Shown piece after piece: positions 8,720 to 16,408 of a DNA stretch of 64,000 nucleotides. Source of the DNA: Sphaerisporangium sp. TRM90804 (GTDB taxonomy: Bacteria > Actinomycetota > Actinomycetes > Streptosporangiales > Streptosporangiaceae). Below the pieces are notes generated by a model. The model had not been told where the DNA came from, ran no database searches, and was given only the letters and a program-made list of their open reading frames with translations. The translations under genes and the position numbers were made by a program. Numbering within the stretch: position 1 is the first letter of the stretch; every line of letters starts with the position of its first letter. The DNA is taken from NCBI RefSeq assembly GCF_029846175.1, contig NZ_JARWAC010000010.1, positions 62,001 through 126,000 on the forward strand, written 5' to 3'.

Positions 8720-9270
8720 TGCCGATCGATCCACGACTGGTCGTGACCGGCCACGGCCCCGACGGCAAAGCGGTCGTCGTACGCGACACGCTCGTCCCGC
8801 CGATCACGGCGCGCGCCCTCCCCGGCCAGGAGATGTACCTGCTGTGGGGCAGCCCCGACGGCGGCGCGACCGTCGGCCCGAAGGCCCCCGGCCCGATCAC
8901 GCTACCGTTCTTCGCCGGAGTCGGCGGCACGCGGCTCCTGCTCGTGCGCTTCCCGCCGGCGTCCGCGCCCACCGGACCACCGTCCCCCGACGACCAGGCC
9001 GAGATCGACGCGGAGGTCCGGGAACGCCTCCCCGGCCTGATGGACGTCTTCGAACCCGGCGACACCTCGGGGATGCACACCACCGACACCCTCGACTACG
9101 GCATCTGCCTCGAAGGCGAGCTGTGGCTGGAACTCGACTCCGGTGAGGAGGTGCGGCTCACCCCCGGCGCCTGCGTCGTCCAGCAGGGCACCCCGCACGC
9201 CTGGCACAACCGCTCCGAGGCCCCGGCACTGATGGCGTTCGTCGGCATCGGCGCGAAGCGGCCGACATGA
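8719..9270 (+). CDS. Cupin-domain protein
   Basis: 183 residues, TGATG overlap with the BtrH-like gene. The conserved cupin barrel is in the C-terminal half: GMHTTDTLDYGICLEGELWL (motif 1), then PGACVVQQGTPHAWHNRS (motif 2) with a His usable as metal ligand. The N-terminal part resembles the cupin proteins fused or paired with small-molecule dioxygenases. Role in the pathway unknown: isomerase, oxygenase or binding protein are all possible. Confidence 0.85.
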   Translation: MPIDPRLVVTGHGPDGKAVVVRDTLVPPITARALPGQEMYLLWGSPDGGATVGPKAPGPITLPFFAGVGGTRLLLVRFPPASAPTGPPSPDDQAEIDAEVRERLPGLMDVFEPGDTSGMHTTDTLDYGICLEGELWLELDSGEEVRLTPGACVVQQGTPHAWHNRSEAPALMAFVGIGAKRPT

Positions 9271-10490
9271 CGAGGCTGGTCGTCGTCGGGACAGGGCCCC
9301 GCCTGTACCGCGAGTTCATGCTGCGTGGCATCGGTGAGCGCCACGACGTCCACCTCGTCATCGGCAGACCGGCCGAATGGGAGACGCCGTACGTCACCGG
9401 CGTCAGCGTCGTCCCCGGCATGACGCCGGACGGCGTCGCGGCCGCCGTCCGACAGATCGTCGCACAAGGCGGTGTCGACGGCATCATGACGTGGGCGGAG
9501 GACCACGTCGTCGACACCGCGCTCGCCGCGGCCGCCGCGGGCCTGCCGGGCCCCGGTCCCGACGCCGCACGCGCCTGCCGCGACAAACACCTCACCCGCT
9601 CGGCGCTCGCCGCCCGCGGCGTCCCACAGCCCCGATCCGTCCTGGTGGCCGACCTCACCGAGGCGCGCGCCGTGGCCGACAAGTTCGGCTACCCCGTCGT
9701 CATCAAGCCGAGAGGCGGGGTCGCGAGCCAAGCCGTCGCGCTCATCCACGACGCCGAGGAGCTGGCCGTCCACTTCCCCTCCGCGCACCGCCTCCCGGCC
9801 GCCGACCTGCGATCCCCGGACCGCTCCGTCCTGATCGAGGAGTACCTCACCGGCCAGGAGATCGCCGTCGACTCGGTCGTGAGGAACGGCCACGTCATGC
9901 CGATCCTCGTCTCGCACAAGGAGATGGGCTACGCGCCGTACTTCGAGGAGACCGGCCACTGGACCCAGGCCGCCGACCCGCTGCTGGCCGACCCCGCGAT
10001 CACCGGGTTCCTCACGCGGGTCCACACCGCCATCGGCTACTCGACCGGCGCCACGCACACCGAGCTCAAACTGACCGACAAGGGCCCGAAACTCATCGAG
10101 ATCAACGGCCGGCTGGGCGGCGACCTCATCTCCTACCTGTGCGGCAACGCCTCCGGCGTGGCCCCCGGCCTGGCCCTCGCCGCCGTGTCCTGCGGCGCCG
10201 TCCCCGACCTGACACCGGTACGCGCGTCATGCGCCGGTATCAGGTTCGCCTACCCCCCATGGCCCGAGACCCGCGTAGAGGAGATCGCCTTCGACGAGTC
10301 GGCTCTCCCCCCGGAGACCGACCTCGCCGTCGCCCTCGTCAGCCCGGGCGAAGTCGTCCAACTGCCGAACAAGGACCTCATGGAAGCCCGCGTCGCCCTC
10401 GCGACCGCGACCGCGTCCACCCGCGAGGAGGTCTCCGCCGCACTGGACCGGTGCCTGGAGGCACTGCGCTGCACGTGGAGCCCCGCATGA
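9267..10490 (+). CDS. ATP-grasp carboxylate-amine ligase
   Basis: 407 residues. ATP-grasp landmarks: a DKHLTRSALAARGVP linker-helix, VVIKPRGGVASQAVAL (ATP-binding strand/loop), VLIEEYLTGQEIAVDSVV and ELKLTDKGPKLIEINGRLGG (metal-binding Glu/Asn). Members form peptide-like bonds through acyl-phosphates, including the BtrJ enzyme that couples glutamate to an ACP in butirosin biosynthesis. Probable role: join an amino acid to a carrier-bound or free acid. Its last codons (TWSPA) are copied in the adjoining tandem repeat, and its TGA stop overlaps the first micro-ORF start. Confidence 0.9.
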   Translation: MTRLVVVGTGPRLYREFMLRGIGERHDVHLVIGRPAEWETPYVTGVSVVPGMTPDGVAAAVRQIVAQGGVDGIMTWAEDHVVDTALAAAAAGLPGPGPDAARACRDKHLTRSALAARGVPQPRSVLVADLTEARAVADKFGYPVVIKPRGGVASQAVALIHDAEELAVHFPSAHRLPAADLRSPDRSVLIEEYLTGQEIAVDSVVRNGHVMPILVSHKEMGYAPYFEETGHWTQAADPLLADPAITGFLTRVHTAIGYSTGATHTELKLTDKGPKLIEINGRLGGDLISYLCGNASGVAPGLALAAVSCGAVPDLTPVRASCAGIRFAYPPWPETRVEEIAFDESALPPETDLAVALVSPGEVVQLPNKDLMEARVALATATASTREEVSAALDRCLEALRCTWSPA

Positions 10491-10519
10491 CCAACCCGCG
10501 CGCGTGGAGCCCTCCATGA
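10487..10519 (+). CDS. Micro-ORF 1 of the repeat (10 residues)
   Basis: ATG overlaps the TGA of the ATP-grasp gene (ATGA) and the ORF encodes MTNPRAWSPP before TGA. It is preceded by GTGGAG. The sequence is directly visible; whether it is translated as a product, or only serves to hand ribosomes on, is inference. Confidence 0.4.
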   Translation: MTNPRAWSPP

Positions 10520-10548
10520 TCGACCCGCGCACGTGGAGTCCCCCTTGA
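10516..10548 (+). CDS. Micro-ORF 2 of the repeat (10 residues)
   Basis: Starts with ATG overlapping the stop of micro-ORF 1 (ATGA) and encodes MIDPRTWSPL, ending in a TGA that overlaps a TTG start. Same RBS spacing as its neighbours. Confidence 0.4.
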   Translation: MIDPRTWSPP

Positions 10549-10577
10549 TCAACCCGCGCACGTGGAGTCTCCCATGA
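10545..10577 (+). CDS. Micro-ORF 3 of the repeat (10 residues, TTG start)
   Basis: TTG start inside TTGA; encodes MINPRTWSLP and stops at a TGA overlapping the ATG of the MFS exporter (10574). Thus all four junctions from ATP-grasp to exporter are 1-nt-shifted start/stop overlaps. Confidence 0.4.
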   Translation: MINPRTWSLP

Positions 10578-11827
10578 CCAACCCGCCGCAGACACCCGCC
10601 GCCGAAGCCCCCGCGGGGGTGATCCGCACGCTGCGCGAACTGCCGCGGTCGGCCATCGTCCTGCTGTTCGGCATCGCGCTGAACCGCATGGGAAGTTTCG
10701 TCGCGCTCTTCCTGATCCTGTACCTCACCGGCCTCGGCTACAGCCCCGTACAGGCGGGCTTCGTCGTCACCGGGTTCGGCGTGGGCTCGATCGTGGGAAC
10801 GTTCGCCGGGGGCAGCGTCACCGGAAGGTACGGCGCACGAACCGTGATCATCTGGTCGATGCTGTTATGCAGTCTCGCCGTCGCGGCCCTGACCGTCGTG
10901 ACAGCGCTCGTCCCGCTGCTGGCCGTAAGCTTCGCCGCAGGCGCCTTCGGCCAGATGTACCGCCCCGCCGCCATGACCATGCTCGCCGACCTTACCCCAC
11001 CGCAACGCCTCGTCACGACCTCGGCCGCCAGCCGTTTCGGCCTCAACCTCGGCGCCGCCATCGGCCCCCTGCTGGGCGTATGGCTGGCCGCCGCGTTCTC
11101 CTACCAGGTCGTCTTCCTCGTCAACGCACTGGTGGACCTGCTCTTCGCCTTGGTCGTCCTGCTCGTCATCCCGGCCGCGACCCCTGACCGCGCGAGCGAC
11201 CACCCCACCACCGGGAACCGAGCCGCCGAGGCCCCGGCCCCCAGGGACACCGCGCGCTACAAGGACCTGCTGGGGGACCGACGCTACCTGCTGTTCCTCG
11301 CCGGCATGTTCATCACGGCCGTCGCCGAGGCCCAGTACCACTCGACGCTACCGCTCGAAGTGCAGCAACGCGGCTACCCCACCGCTCTCTACGGCGCACT
11401 GGTAGCGATCAACGGCGCGCTGGTCATCCTCGTGGAACTCCCCCTGACCCCCTTCATCCAGCGCTTCCCCATGCGGACCACCGTCGCCACCGGCTGCCTC
11501 CTCCTAGGCGTAGGCCTAAGCCTGTTCGGCCTCCCCTTCGGCCCGTGGATCTTCATCCTGGGAGCCGTCGTCTGGACCCTGGGAGAGATCATCAGCGCTC
11601 CCAGCATCGGCGCCTACCCCGCCCTGGCCGCTCCGACCCCCATCCTCCGCAGCCGCTACATAGGCGCACTCTCCACCTGCCAAGCAGCAGGCTGGGCCCT
11701 CGGCCCTGCCATCGGCACGGCCCTGTTCGAGTACGTAGGCGGCGCTGTCTGGGTGATGTGCGCGGCCCTGGGCGTCCTCGCCTACCTCGGCATGCGCGCA
11801 GGCGTACGCGAACCCGTCCTGCCTTAG
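10574..11827 (+). CDS. MFS transporter, putative product exporter
   Basis: 417 residues with about 12 hydrophobic segments arranged as two six-helix halves around a hydrophilic loop (near residues 210-235). An MFS-type GxxxGR-like loop follows helix 2 (GSVTGRYGARTVI). The ATG at 10574 is preferred over an in-frame GTG at 10562 because it has GTGGAG at the right distance and overlaps the preceding micro-ORF stop. As the last gene of the run it probably exports the pathway product or gives self-resistance. Confidence 0.9.
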   Translation: MTNPPQTPAAEAPAGVIRTLRELPRSAIVLLFGIALNRMGSFVALFLILYLTGLGYSPVQAGFVVTGFGVGSIVGTFAGGSVTGRYGARTVIIWSMLLCSLAVAALTVVTALVPLLAVSFAAGAFGQMYRPAAMTMLADLTPPQRLVTTSAASRFGLNLGAAIGPLLGVWLAAAFSYQVVFLVNALVDLLFALVVLLVIPAATPDRASDHPTTGNRAAEAPAPRDTARYKDLLGDRRYLLFLAGMFITAVAEAQYHSTLPLEVQQRGYPTALYGALVAINGALVILVELPLTPFIQRFPMRTTVATGCLLLGVGLSLFGLPFGPWIFILGAVVWTLGEIISAPSIGAYPALAAPTPILRSRYIGALSTCQAAGWALGPAIGTALFEYVGGAVWVMCAALGVLAYLGMRAGVREPVLP

Positions 11828-11985
11828 CGTCTAGCGGTGGCGGCGCGGCCGGCGACGGGCCGGAGCACTCGCTTAGGCCATCGTGACGCTCACGATCGAA
11901 CTTCCGGCGGCGTCCTTGTGCCGCTTTCTGTGGGCCGGGGGCAGGGCCAGGGCCAGCGCGACCAGGCGCGGCCGTGGCGTGGCGA

Positions 11986-12387
11986 TCACGGCGTGTCGTT
12001 GACGGGTCCGCCGGGTGACGGGTCCGGACCGCTGGGCGGCGGGGCGTCCTCGTGGGACGTCATCCTGCGCAGGTCGCGGGCAGCCTCCCGGCGGCGGTGG
12101 GCCTGGAGCCTTCCCCGCCGCCACAGGACCAGGACCAGCAGCGTGAGAACCGCTCCTGACACGGCTGAGACGAGCAGGAACAGCCAGAGCGGAGCGGCGA
12201 AGTCGAGGGTGAGCCATTCCATCGCGGCGACGGTGTCGTTCTGGACGATGAGCAGCGCCGTACCGGCCGCCAGCAGCACCCCGCCGGCCAGACCGGACCA
12301 GAAGGCTCCGGACGGCAGCGGCTTGATCGCTCGCTCAAGGGTGCTCGTGACGTGGTCGTCCGATCGAGAACCGGGACTCTGAAGCAT
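11986..12387 (-). CDS. LapA-like two-helix membrane protein
   Basis: 133 residues with two hydrophobic helices separated by a short loop (GAFWSGLAGGVLLAAGTALL and PLWLFLLVSAVSGAVLTLLV) and a basic, then proline-rich acidic cytoplasmic tail. This matches the DUF1049/LapA-domain layout of small actinobacterial membrane proteins. Strong RBS (AGGAGAG) upstream of the ATG. It is transcribed toward the biosynthetic cluster; the 158 nt between its stop and the exporter stop hold no gene I can support. Confidence 0.75.
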   Translation of the reverse strand: MLQSPGSRSDDHVTSTLERAIKPLPSGAFWSGLAGGVLLAAGTALLIVQNDTVAAMEWLTLDFAAPLWLFLLVSAVSGAVLTLLVLVLWRRGRLQAHRRREAARDLRRMTSHEDAPPPSGPDPSPGGPVNDTP

Positions 12388-12651
12388 GGGATCTCTCCTG
12401 TCAGACGGGGTCCTTCAAGCGAAGTCGCGGTTACCCCGTTCAGCACGCCCTATACCGGAGCCCGGCATGGGGTGGACGGCTTTCGGCCGTTCGCCGAGCC
12501 ATGCGAAGGCGAGCAGGCCGTACGTGGCCGGGGTGCCGGCGCGAGTCATCTGCCCTCGGTTTCCGGTCGGGTGCGCGTCACCCGTGGATCGGGCCGCCAT
12601 ACCCCTGTCCGAATGCCGTTTCCACGTCGCGCCGCCGGTTAGGAGGTGAGC

Positions 12652-13167
12652 ATGTTCTTCGACTCCTGGAGCGGCCTGATCAAGATCATCGTGGCCGCGG
12701 TGATCGCCTATGTCGTGCTCGTGGCAGTCCTGCGGCTCAGTGGGAAGCGGACCCTGGCCAAGCTCAACGCCTTCGACCTGGTGATCACGGTCGCGCTGGG
12801 CTCCACGCTGGCCACGGTGACGGTCTCCGGCCAGGTGCCGCTGTCGGAAGGCGTGCTGGCGCTGGCCGTGCTGGTCGGCCTCCAGTTCGCGGGTTCGTGG
12901 CTGGGTCTGCGCCTGGGACCGGTCCGCCGGATGATGACAGCGCGTCCCTCTCTTCTCCTGCGCGACGGACGCCTGCTCGGCGACGAGCTGCGGCGGCTGC
13001 GGGTGACGGAGGAGGAGGTACGGCAGGCGGTCAGGGTCAGCGGGCATGGGGACTTCGATCAGGTGTGGGTCGTGGTCCTGGAGACCAACGGCTCTCTCAG
13101 CGTGGTCTCACGACAACAGCGAGGCGGCGGGAACGCGTTGCGCGATGTGAGTGGCTACTCGGACTGA
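12652..13167 (+). CDS. DUF421 (YetF-type) membrane protein
   Basis: 171 residues: three N-terminal transmembrane helices, including the family hallmark LRLSGKRTLAKLNAFDLVITVALGS, followed by the cytoplasmic beta domain with LLLRDGRLL and RVSGHGDFDQVWVVVLETNGSLSV. The start ATG is chosen because AGGAGG stands 5 nt upstream; an in-frame GTG lies within that RBS. YetF-type proteins are stress- and spore-associated in Bacillus; the function in actinomycetes is unknown. The 264 nt before it hold no supported gene. Confidence 0.88.
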   Translation: MFFDSWSGLIKIIVAAVIAYVVLVAVLRLSGKRTLAKLNAFDLVITVALGSTLATVTVSGQVPLSEGVLALAVLVGLQFAGSWLGLRLGPVRRMMTARPSLLLRDGRLLGDELRRLRVTEEEVRQAVRVSGHGDFDQVWVVVLETNGSLSVVSRQQRGGGNALRDVSGYSD

Positions 13168-13367
13168 AAGCGACGGGCCACGAGCACGTCGGTGGAGGAG
13201 TGGGCCAGGATCGACAGGGCCACGGCAAGCGCGGTGAAGGAGAAAGCAGGTACCTGCCGGTCGCGTGCAAGGCGGGATGATCGGCGGCGTGGACGAGGGC
13301 GCCGGCGCTCGCCCCGGTGGTGACGATGACCTTCTGATGTGCGGACATTCTCTCCTTCCTCAGGGAG

Positions 13368-13412
13368 CTCACGGCGGAGCGCGAGGAGTCGATGCCCGCG
13401 CTCCGCCGTGAG
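13368..13412. terminator. 16-bp hairpin between convergent genes
   Basis: CTCACGGCGGAGCGCG at 13368-13383 pairs perfectly with 13397-13412 across a 13-nt loop. It lies 4 nt after the stop of the minus-strand IscA-like gene and downstream of the plus-strand DUF421 gene, so it probably terminates one or both. 13168-13367 shows no gene. Confidence 0.75.
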
Positions 13413-13415
13413 CGG

Positions 13416-13709
13416 TCAGGCGACGTGGAAGGAGACGCCACCGGATTCCGTCTCCACCGCGTCGAGTGCCTTGTCGCCGAGTGACGAGGCGGCCTCGCGG
13501 TCGAGGAAGACCCGGGCGCCTCGGACCTCGATGACCTCGTCGGCGTCATGGGGCCCTTCGGACAGGGAAACGACCAGCTCGTGGTCCTGCGCGGAACGCG
13601 CGGCGATGCGTAGCCCCGCGTGCTCCGGGTCCACGGTGTTCGAAGTCAGATCGCGGACCATTTTCGCGGCGTTCTCGGTGAGTGTGAGCACTGCATTCTC
13701 CTGGTTCAT
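13416..13709 (-). CDS. HesB/IscA-like protein without cysteines
   Basis: 97 residues. The sequence begins LTLTENAAKMVRDL and continues GLRIAARSAQDHELVVSLSEGP...GARVFLDREAASSLGDKALDA, the A-type Fe-S carrier fold. The three Cys that bind iron or clusters in IscA/ErpA are all absent; no Cys occurs in the protein. It is therefore a structural relative, probably not an Fe-S carrier. Its start overlaps the stop of the BON-domain gene upstream, so the two form an operon. Adjacent stress genes suggest SigF-type control. Confidence 0.85.
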   Translation of the reverse strand: MNQENAVLTLTENAAKMVRDLTSNTVDPEHAGLRIAARSAQDHELVVSLSEGPHDADEVIEVRGARVFLDREAASSLGDKALDAVETESGGVSFHVA

Positions 13710-14011
13710 CGTGTCCGTTCGTCGTGGCGGATCTCGATCTGGTTGCTGACGTCGACGACTCCCTCGGTGTCCCAGGCGTCGTCCCCAGCGGTGCGCTTGG
13801 CCAGCCAGCTGGGGGCCTCCCCGCCGAGGATGACCACAGCCTGCTTGACGTCGACCCTGAGGTCGCAGTCCTTGGTGTGCGGGTTGACGCGCAGTTGCTC
13901 GACGAGCTGGGACTTGATCTGGCCGTCGGTGGGTTCGGTCCGGAACTGATCACCCCACCAGCCGTAGTAGTAGCGGTCGGTCGGGTAGATCCACGGGCCC
14001 GGCGGATACAT
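13706..14011 (-). CDS. BON-domain protein
   Basis: 101 residues. A tyrosine/tryptophan-rich N-terminus (MYPPGPWIYPTDRYYYGWWG) is followed by a BON domain: DGQIKSQLVEQLRVNP, then LRVDVKQAVVILGGEA and a C-terminal DVSNQIEI. BON domains bind phospholipid or surfaces in envelope-stress proteins. The start at 14011 is preferred over a longer in-frame start at 14095 because GGAGAGG lies 2-8 nt upstream. No signal peptide is evident. Operonic with the cysteine-free IscA-like gene. Confidence 0.82.
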   Translation of the reverse strand: MYPPGPWIYPTDRYYYGWWGDQFRTEPTDGQIKSQLVEQLRVNPHTKDCDLRVDVKQAVVILGGEAPSWLAKRTAGDDAWDTEGVVDVSNQIEIRHDERTR

Positions 14012-14401
14012 GGCCTCTCCTTTCGTGACAGTGATGCACCGGCCGCGCTTACCCGCCTCGGCGGCGCCCATACGAGTCTTGTGGGCGCGACCCAACGGGT
14101 AAGCGCGTCCGCATGGCTCGAACGACTACGGAAGCCGACGACGTCGCCGAGTACAACGAGGTCATCTCCAACCCCGGTCCATACGACGACGAGTAGGCGT
14201 TGCTCGTCGGCGTGCCGCGGGAGAACGATCGGGGGCTCGTGCACGTGCTGCCGTTCCGGACCGGGGACGGGCGGCTGTGGCACCCCCGGGAGCGGAGCAG
14301 ACCGCTTCGGGTTCAGCCTCGCCGGGCATCGCTGATAACGGTTCCGCACGGACTGGCCGGCCGGACGTATGAGCCCGGTGGAGGGGGTAACCGCGGGCCC
14401 C
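14012..14401. other. Intergenic region without a supported gene
   Basis: It contains a 27-codon ORF at 14113-14196 beginning MARTTTEADDVAEYNEV and ending in TAG. The same frame remains protein-like past the stop (VGVPRENDRGLVHVLPFR), so this may be the remnant of a small gene with an amber mutation. No ribosome-binding site is evident. Confidence 0.3.
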
Positions 14402-14815
14402 ATGTCCCGAGCCCTCTTCGCTGTCGAGACCGGCGTGGTCACCCTCCGCACGCCGCCCCTGCCCTCCGCGCCGGAAAGGGCCAGGGATCTGGCCCTGGCC
14501 ATGGCCGCGGCCTGGCGCCTGCCCGTGGTGGCCGACGAGCTCGCTCTCGTGGTCGGCGAGCTGACCGCGAACGCCGTGCGCTGGGCGGGCACCCAGCTGG
14601 TCGTCACCATCCGGAAACAGAAGTCGGTGGTGCGGGTCGAGGTGGTGGACCAGGGCGCGGATCTGCCGCGGATGATCCGCCCGGCCCGGGACGACGAGGG
14701 GCATCGCGGTCTCATCGTGGTCGCGGCGCTGTCGGCCCGATGGGGATGCGAGCGCCACAGACGCGGCAAGGCGGTCTGGGCCGAGTTCGACCTGACCCCG
14801 GGAAGCGTGTCATGA
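14402..14815 (+). CDS. RsbW-like anti-sigma/serine kinase (HATPase_c)
   Basis: About 137 residues from ATG 14402 (an in-frame ATG at 14369 adds 11). It has the GHKL ATP-binding N-box LALVVGELTANAVRWAG, a DQGADLPR segment resembling the G1 box, and GHRGLIVVAALSARWGCE near the C-terminus. Such proteins inhibit SigB/SigF-type factors or phosphorylate STAS anti-anti-sigma proteins. A SigF-type sigma factor is encoded 1 kb away, a plausible target. The stop overlaps the start of the M50 remnant. Confidence 0.82.
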   Translation: MSRALFAVETGVVTLRTPPLPSAPERARDLALAMAAAWRLPVVADELALVVGELTANAVRWAGTQLVVTIRKQKSVVRVEVVDQGADLPRMIRPARDDEGHRGLIVVAALSARWGCERHRRGKAVWAEFDLTPGSVS

Positions 14816-14961
14816 CCGCTGGCTTGCGATTCCTTCGGGTCAAGGGCATCGCCATCGGCGCGCACTGGTCCTGGCCGCTCATCGCCGCCCTGGTCGTGTG
14901 GTCACTGGCGGGCCGGCGGCAGTTCTCTGCCGCCTATCCCGGGCTGAGCGGGGAGGCCTAG
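14812..14961 (+). pseudogene. N-terminal fragment of an M50 site-2 protease
   Basis: 49 codons from an ATG overlapping the RsbW-like stop, then TAG. The sequence LRFLRVKGIAIGAHWSWPLI followed by VVWSLA and FSAAYPGLS is the start of actinobacterial M50/site-2 proteases (substrate-free first helix region). Everything after, including HExxH, is missing, so it is a truncated gene. No continuation is seen in 14962-15031. Confidence 0.7.
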
Positions 14962-15031
14962 TGGTTGGCCGATCCGTGTTCTCGGTGGCCGGGTAGCTCA
15001 CCCGCTGGCGGGTGTAGGCGCGCTCCAGAAG

Positions 15032-15229
15032 CTAGGAGACGGTGTAGTAGGCGGCGGCCGTGTCGAGGTGGTCGATGTCGCCGTTGCCCGCCAGCCGCGA
15101 CACTCCACCGCGGCGGGGCTCGTCGCCTCCCGGCGGGTCGGCGATCCGGCCACCTTCACCGCACGAGATCAGAAGCAGCGCCGCGAAGACCGGACACAGG
15201 GCCACTCGCAGGCGGTTTCCATAGAACAT
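15032..15229 (-). CDS. Possible small lipoprotein
   Basis: 65 residues with a short basic N-terminus, a hydrophobic stretch and a lipobox (LLLISCGEGG), then a Gly/Pro/Asp-rich mature part. This would be a membrane-anchored lipoprotein of about 45 mature residues. Against it: no clear ribosome-binding site, and no family I recognise. Confidence 0.4.
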   Translation of the reverse strand: MFYGNRLRVALCPVFAALLLISCGEGGRIADPPGGDEPRRGGVSRLAGNGDIDHLDTAAAYYTVS

Positions 15230-15328
15230 GAGAGGGCCTGTTTTGGACTCGGGTCATCTGGCCCGGCCCCTCTTCGCCGCTCACGGGGAGGCTATACCCC
15301 GGTAAGCCCAATATCACCGGGGGCGAGG

Positions 15329-15532
15329 TCAGGACAGCACCACGGCCACGACCAGAGCCAGCACGATGAACGCCAGAGCGGCCAGCATGACTCCGATCGC
15401 CTGCCTGGCCGACCGAACCGAGACGGGCCCGGCCATACCGCGTCGCCGGGCGAGGAGCGCGTCGAGATCGGGGTTCTCGAAGGCAAGCTGCTCCTCGATC
15501 TCCGCGAGCTTCCGTCGCTCGTCGTATGACAT
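15329..15532 (-). CDS. DUF3040 small membrane protein
   Basis: 67 residues with the family pattern MSYDERRKLAEIEEQLAFEN followed by ...DLDALLARRR and one C-terminal transmembrane helix (IGVMLAALAFIVLALVVAVV). The ATG at 15532 is chosen over GTG 15538 for spacing from GGAGGAGAGG. DUF3040 proteins are common in actinobacteria and of unknown function. Downstream of, and co-directional with, the SigF-type gene, 21 nt apart, so likely co-transcribed. Confidence 0.88.
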   Translation of the reverse strand: MSYDERRKLAEIEEQLAFENPDLDALLARRRGMAGPVSVRSARQAIGVMLAALAFIVLALVVAVVLS

Positions 15533-15553
15533 GCCCACGATCCTCTCCTCCCG

Positions 15554-16330
15554 TCAAGCCGCGTTGAGCTGTTCCCTGAGCTGGGAGCAGGCCTTGCTCT
15601 CGATTCTGGAGACGTGCACCTGAGAGACTTGCAGCACGGTGGCGATCTCCGACTGGGTCTGGTTCCCGAAGAAGCGGAGGAGGAGAACCGTGCGCTCGCG
15701 CTCGGGCAGCTGGTCGAGCAGCGGCCACAGCGACATGCGATCCGGCACCAGCTCCAGGTCCTCGTCCACCTCGGCGATGTTCGACTCGTCCCGGCGCTCG
15801 TTGTCCGCCTCGGTCATGGCGTCCAGGGACAGGCAGCTGTACACCCTGTCGGCTCGAAGTCCCTCCCGTGCCTCCTCCTCGGTCAGATCGAGCTCCTGGG
15901 CGAGCTCGTGAGGGGTGGGACGGCGGCCGAGTAGCTGGACCATCCGGTCGCTGGCGGAGTGGACGAGGATCTTGAGCTCCTGGAGCCGCCGCGGCACGTG
16001 AACCATCCAGCCGGAGTCGCGGAAGTGACGGCGGATCTCGCCGAGCACCACTGGCACCGCATATGACGTGAAGGTGCAGCCACGGTTCACGTCGAACCGG
16101 TTGATCGCCTTGACCAGCCCGACGTTTCCGGACTGCACCAGATCCTCGAAGGGCTCGCCCCGGTTGGTGAAGCGACGGGAAAGGGTTTCCACCAGGCCCT
16201 GGTGGAGCCTTGCCAGATCATCCCGGATTCGCTCGCGATCAGGGTGATCATCAGGAAGTCGCGTGAGCTGCTCGAACAAGCGCTTCTCTAGGGGATGCGT
16301 CCATTCCGGTCCCGAGGTGGTGAGACTCAT
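15554..16330 (-). CDS. SigF/SigB-type alternative sigma factor
   Basis: 258 residues with all core regions: region 2 (EDLVQSGNVGLVKAINRFDV, then RGCTFTSYAVPVVLGEIRRH), region 3 (PRRLQELKILVHSASDRM, GRRPTPHELAQELDL) and region 4 (LPERERTVLLLRFFGNQTQS, EIATVLQVSQVHVSRIES). The ATG at 16330 has GGAGG four bases upstream; a longer frame to 16417 lacks this. Such factors direct general-stress and development regulons and are usually held by an RsbW-type partner, here possibly the 14402-14815 product. Confidence 0.92.
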   Translation of the reverse strand: MSLTTSGPEWTHPLEKRLFEQLTRLPDDHPDRERIRDDLARLHQGLVETLSRRFTNRGEPFEDLVQSGNVGLVKAINRFDVNRGCTFTSYAVPVVLGEIRRHFRDSGWMVHVPRRLQELKILVHSASDRMVQLLGRRPTPHELAQELDLTEEEAREGLRADRVYSCLSLDAMTEADNERRDESNIAEVDEDLELVPDRMSLWPLLDQLPERERTVLLLRFFGNQTQSEIATVLQVSQVHVSRIESKACSQLREQLNAA

Positions 16331-16361
16331 CTCGCCTCCATCGGTGGCATTCCCATCTGAA

Positions 16362-16374
16362 TTGCAGTATGCAA
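16362..16374. promoter_or_regulatory. Candidate MarR operator
   Basis: Perfect inverted repeat TTGCA-GTA-TGCAA between the divergent sigma-factor and marR genes; a related ATGCAAC recurs at 16409. Its position suggests autoregulation by MarR and possibly control of the sigma gene. Binding is inferred. Confidence 0.45.
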
Positions 16375-16408
16375 CATTTTGTCTGTGCACAGAAGGGTAG
16401 ATGCTGAA

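Larger units (their letters stand above)
10473..10588 (+). repeat. 29-bp tandem repeat, four copies, each carrying RBS and start codon
   Basis: Units at 10473-10501, 10502-10530, 10531-10559 and 10560-10588 read ACGTGGAGYCCYNCATGAY then CAACCCGCGC with minor substitutions. The first overlaps the ATP-grasp 3' end and the last contains the exporter start, so the array is an amplification of the gene junction itself. Each copy holds GTGGAG about 7 nt before ATG or TTG. Confidence 0.95.

Noticed and set aside
14113-14196. 27-codon ORF (MARTTTEADDVAEYNEV...)
   Set aside because: Protein-like and continued past an amber codon, but no RBS or family; described only as part of the intergenic entry.
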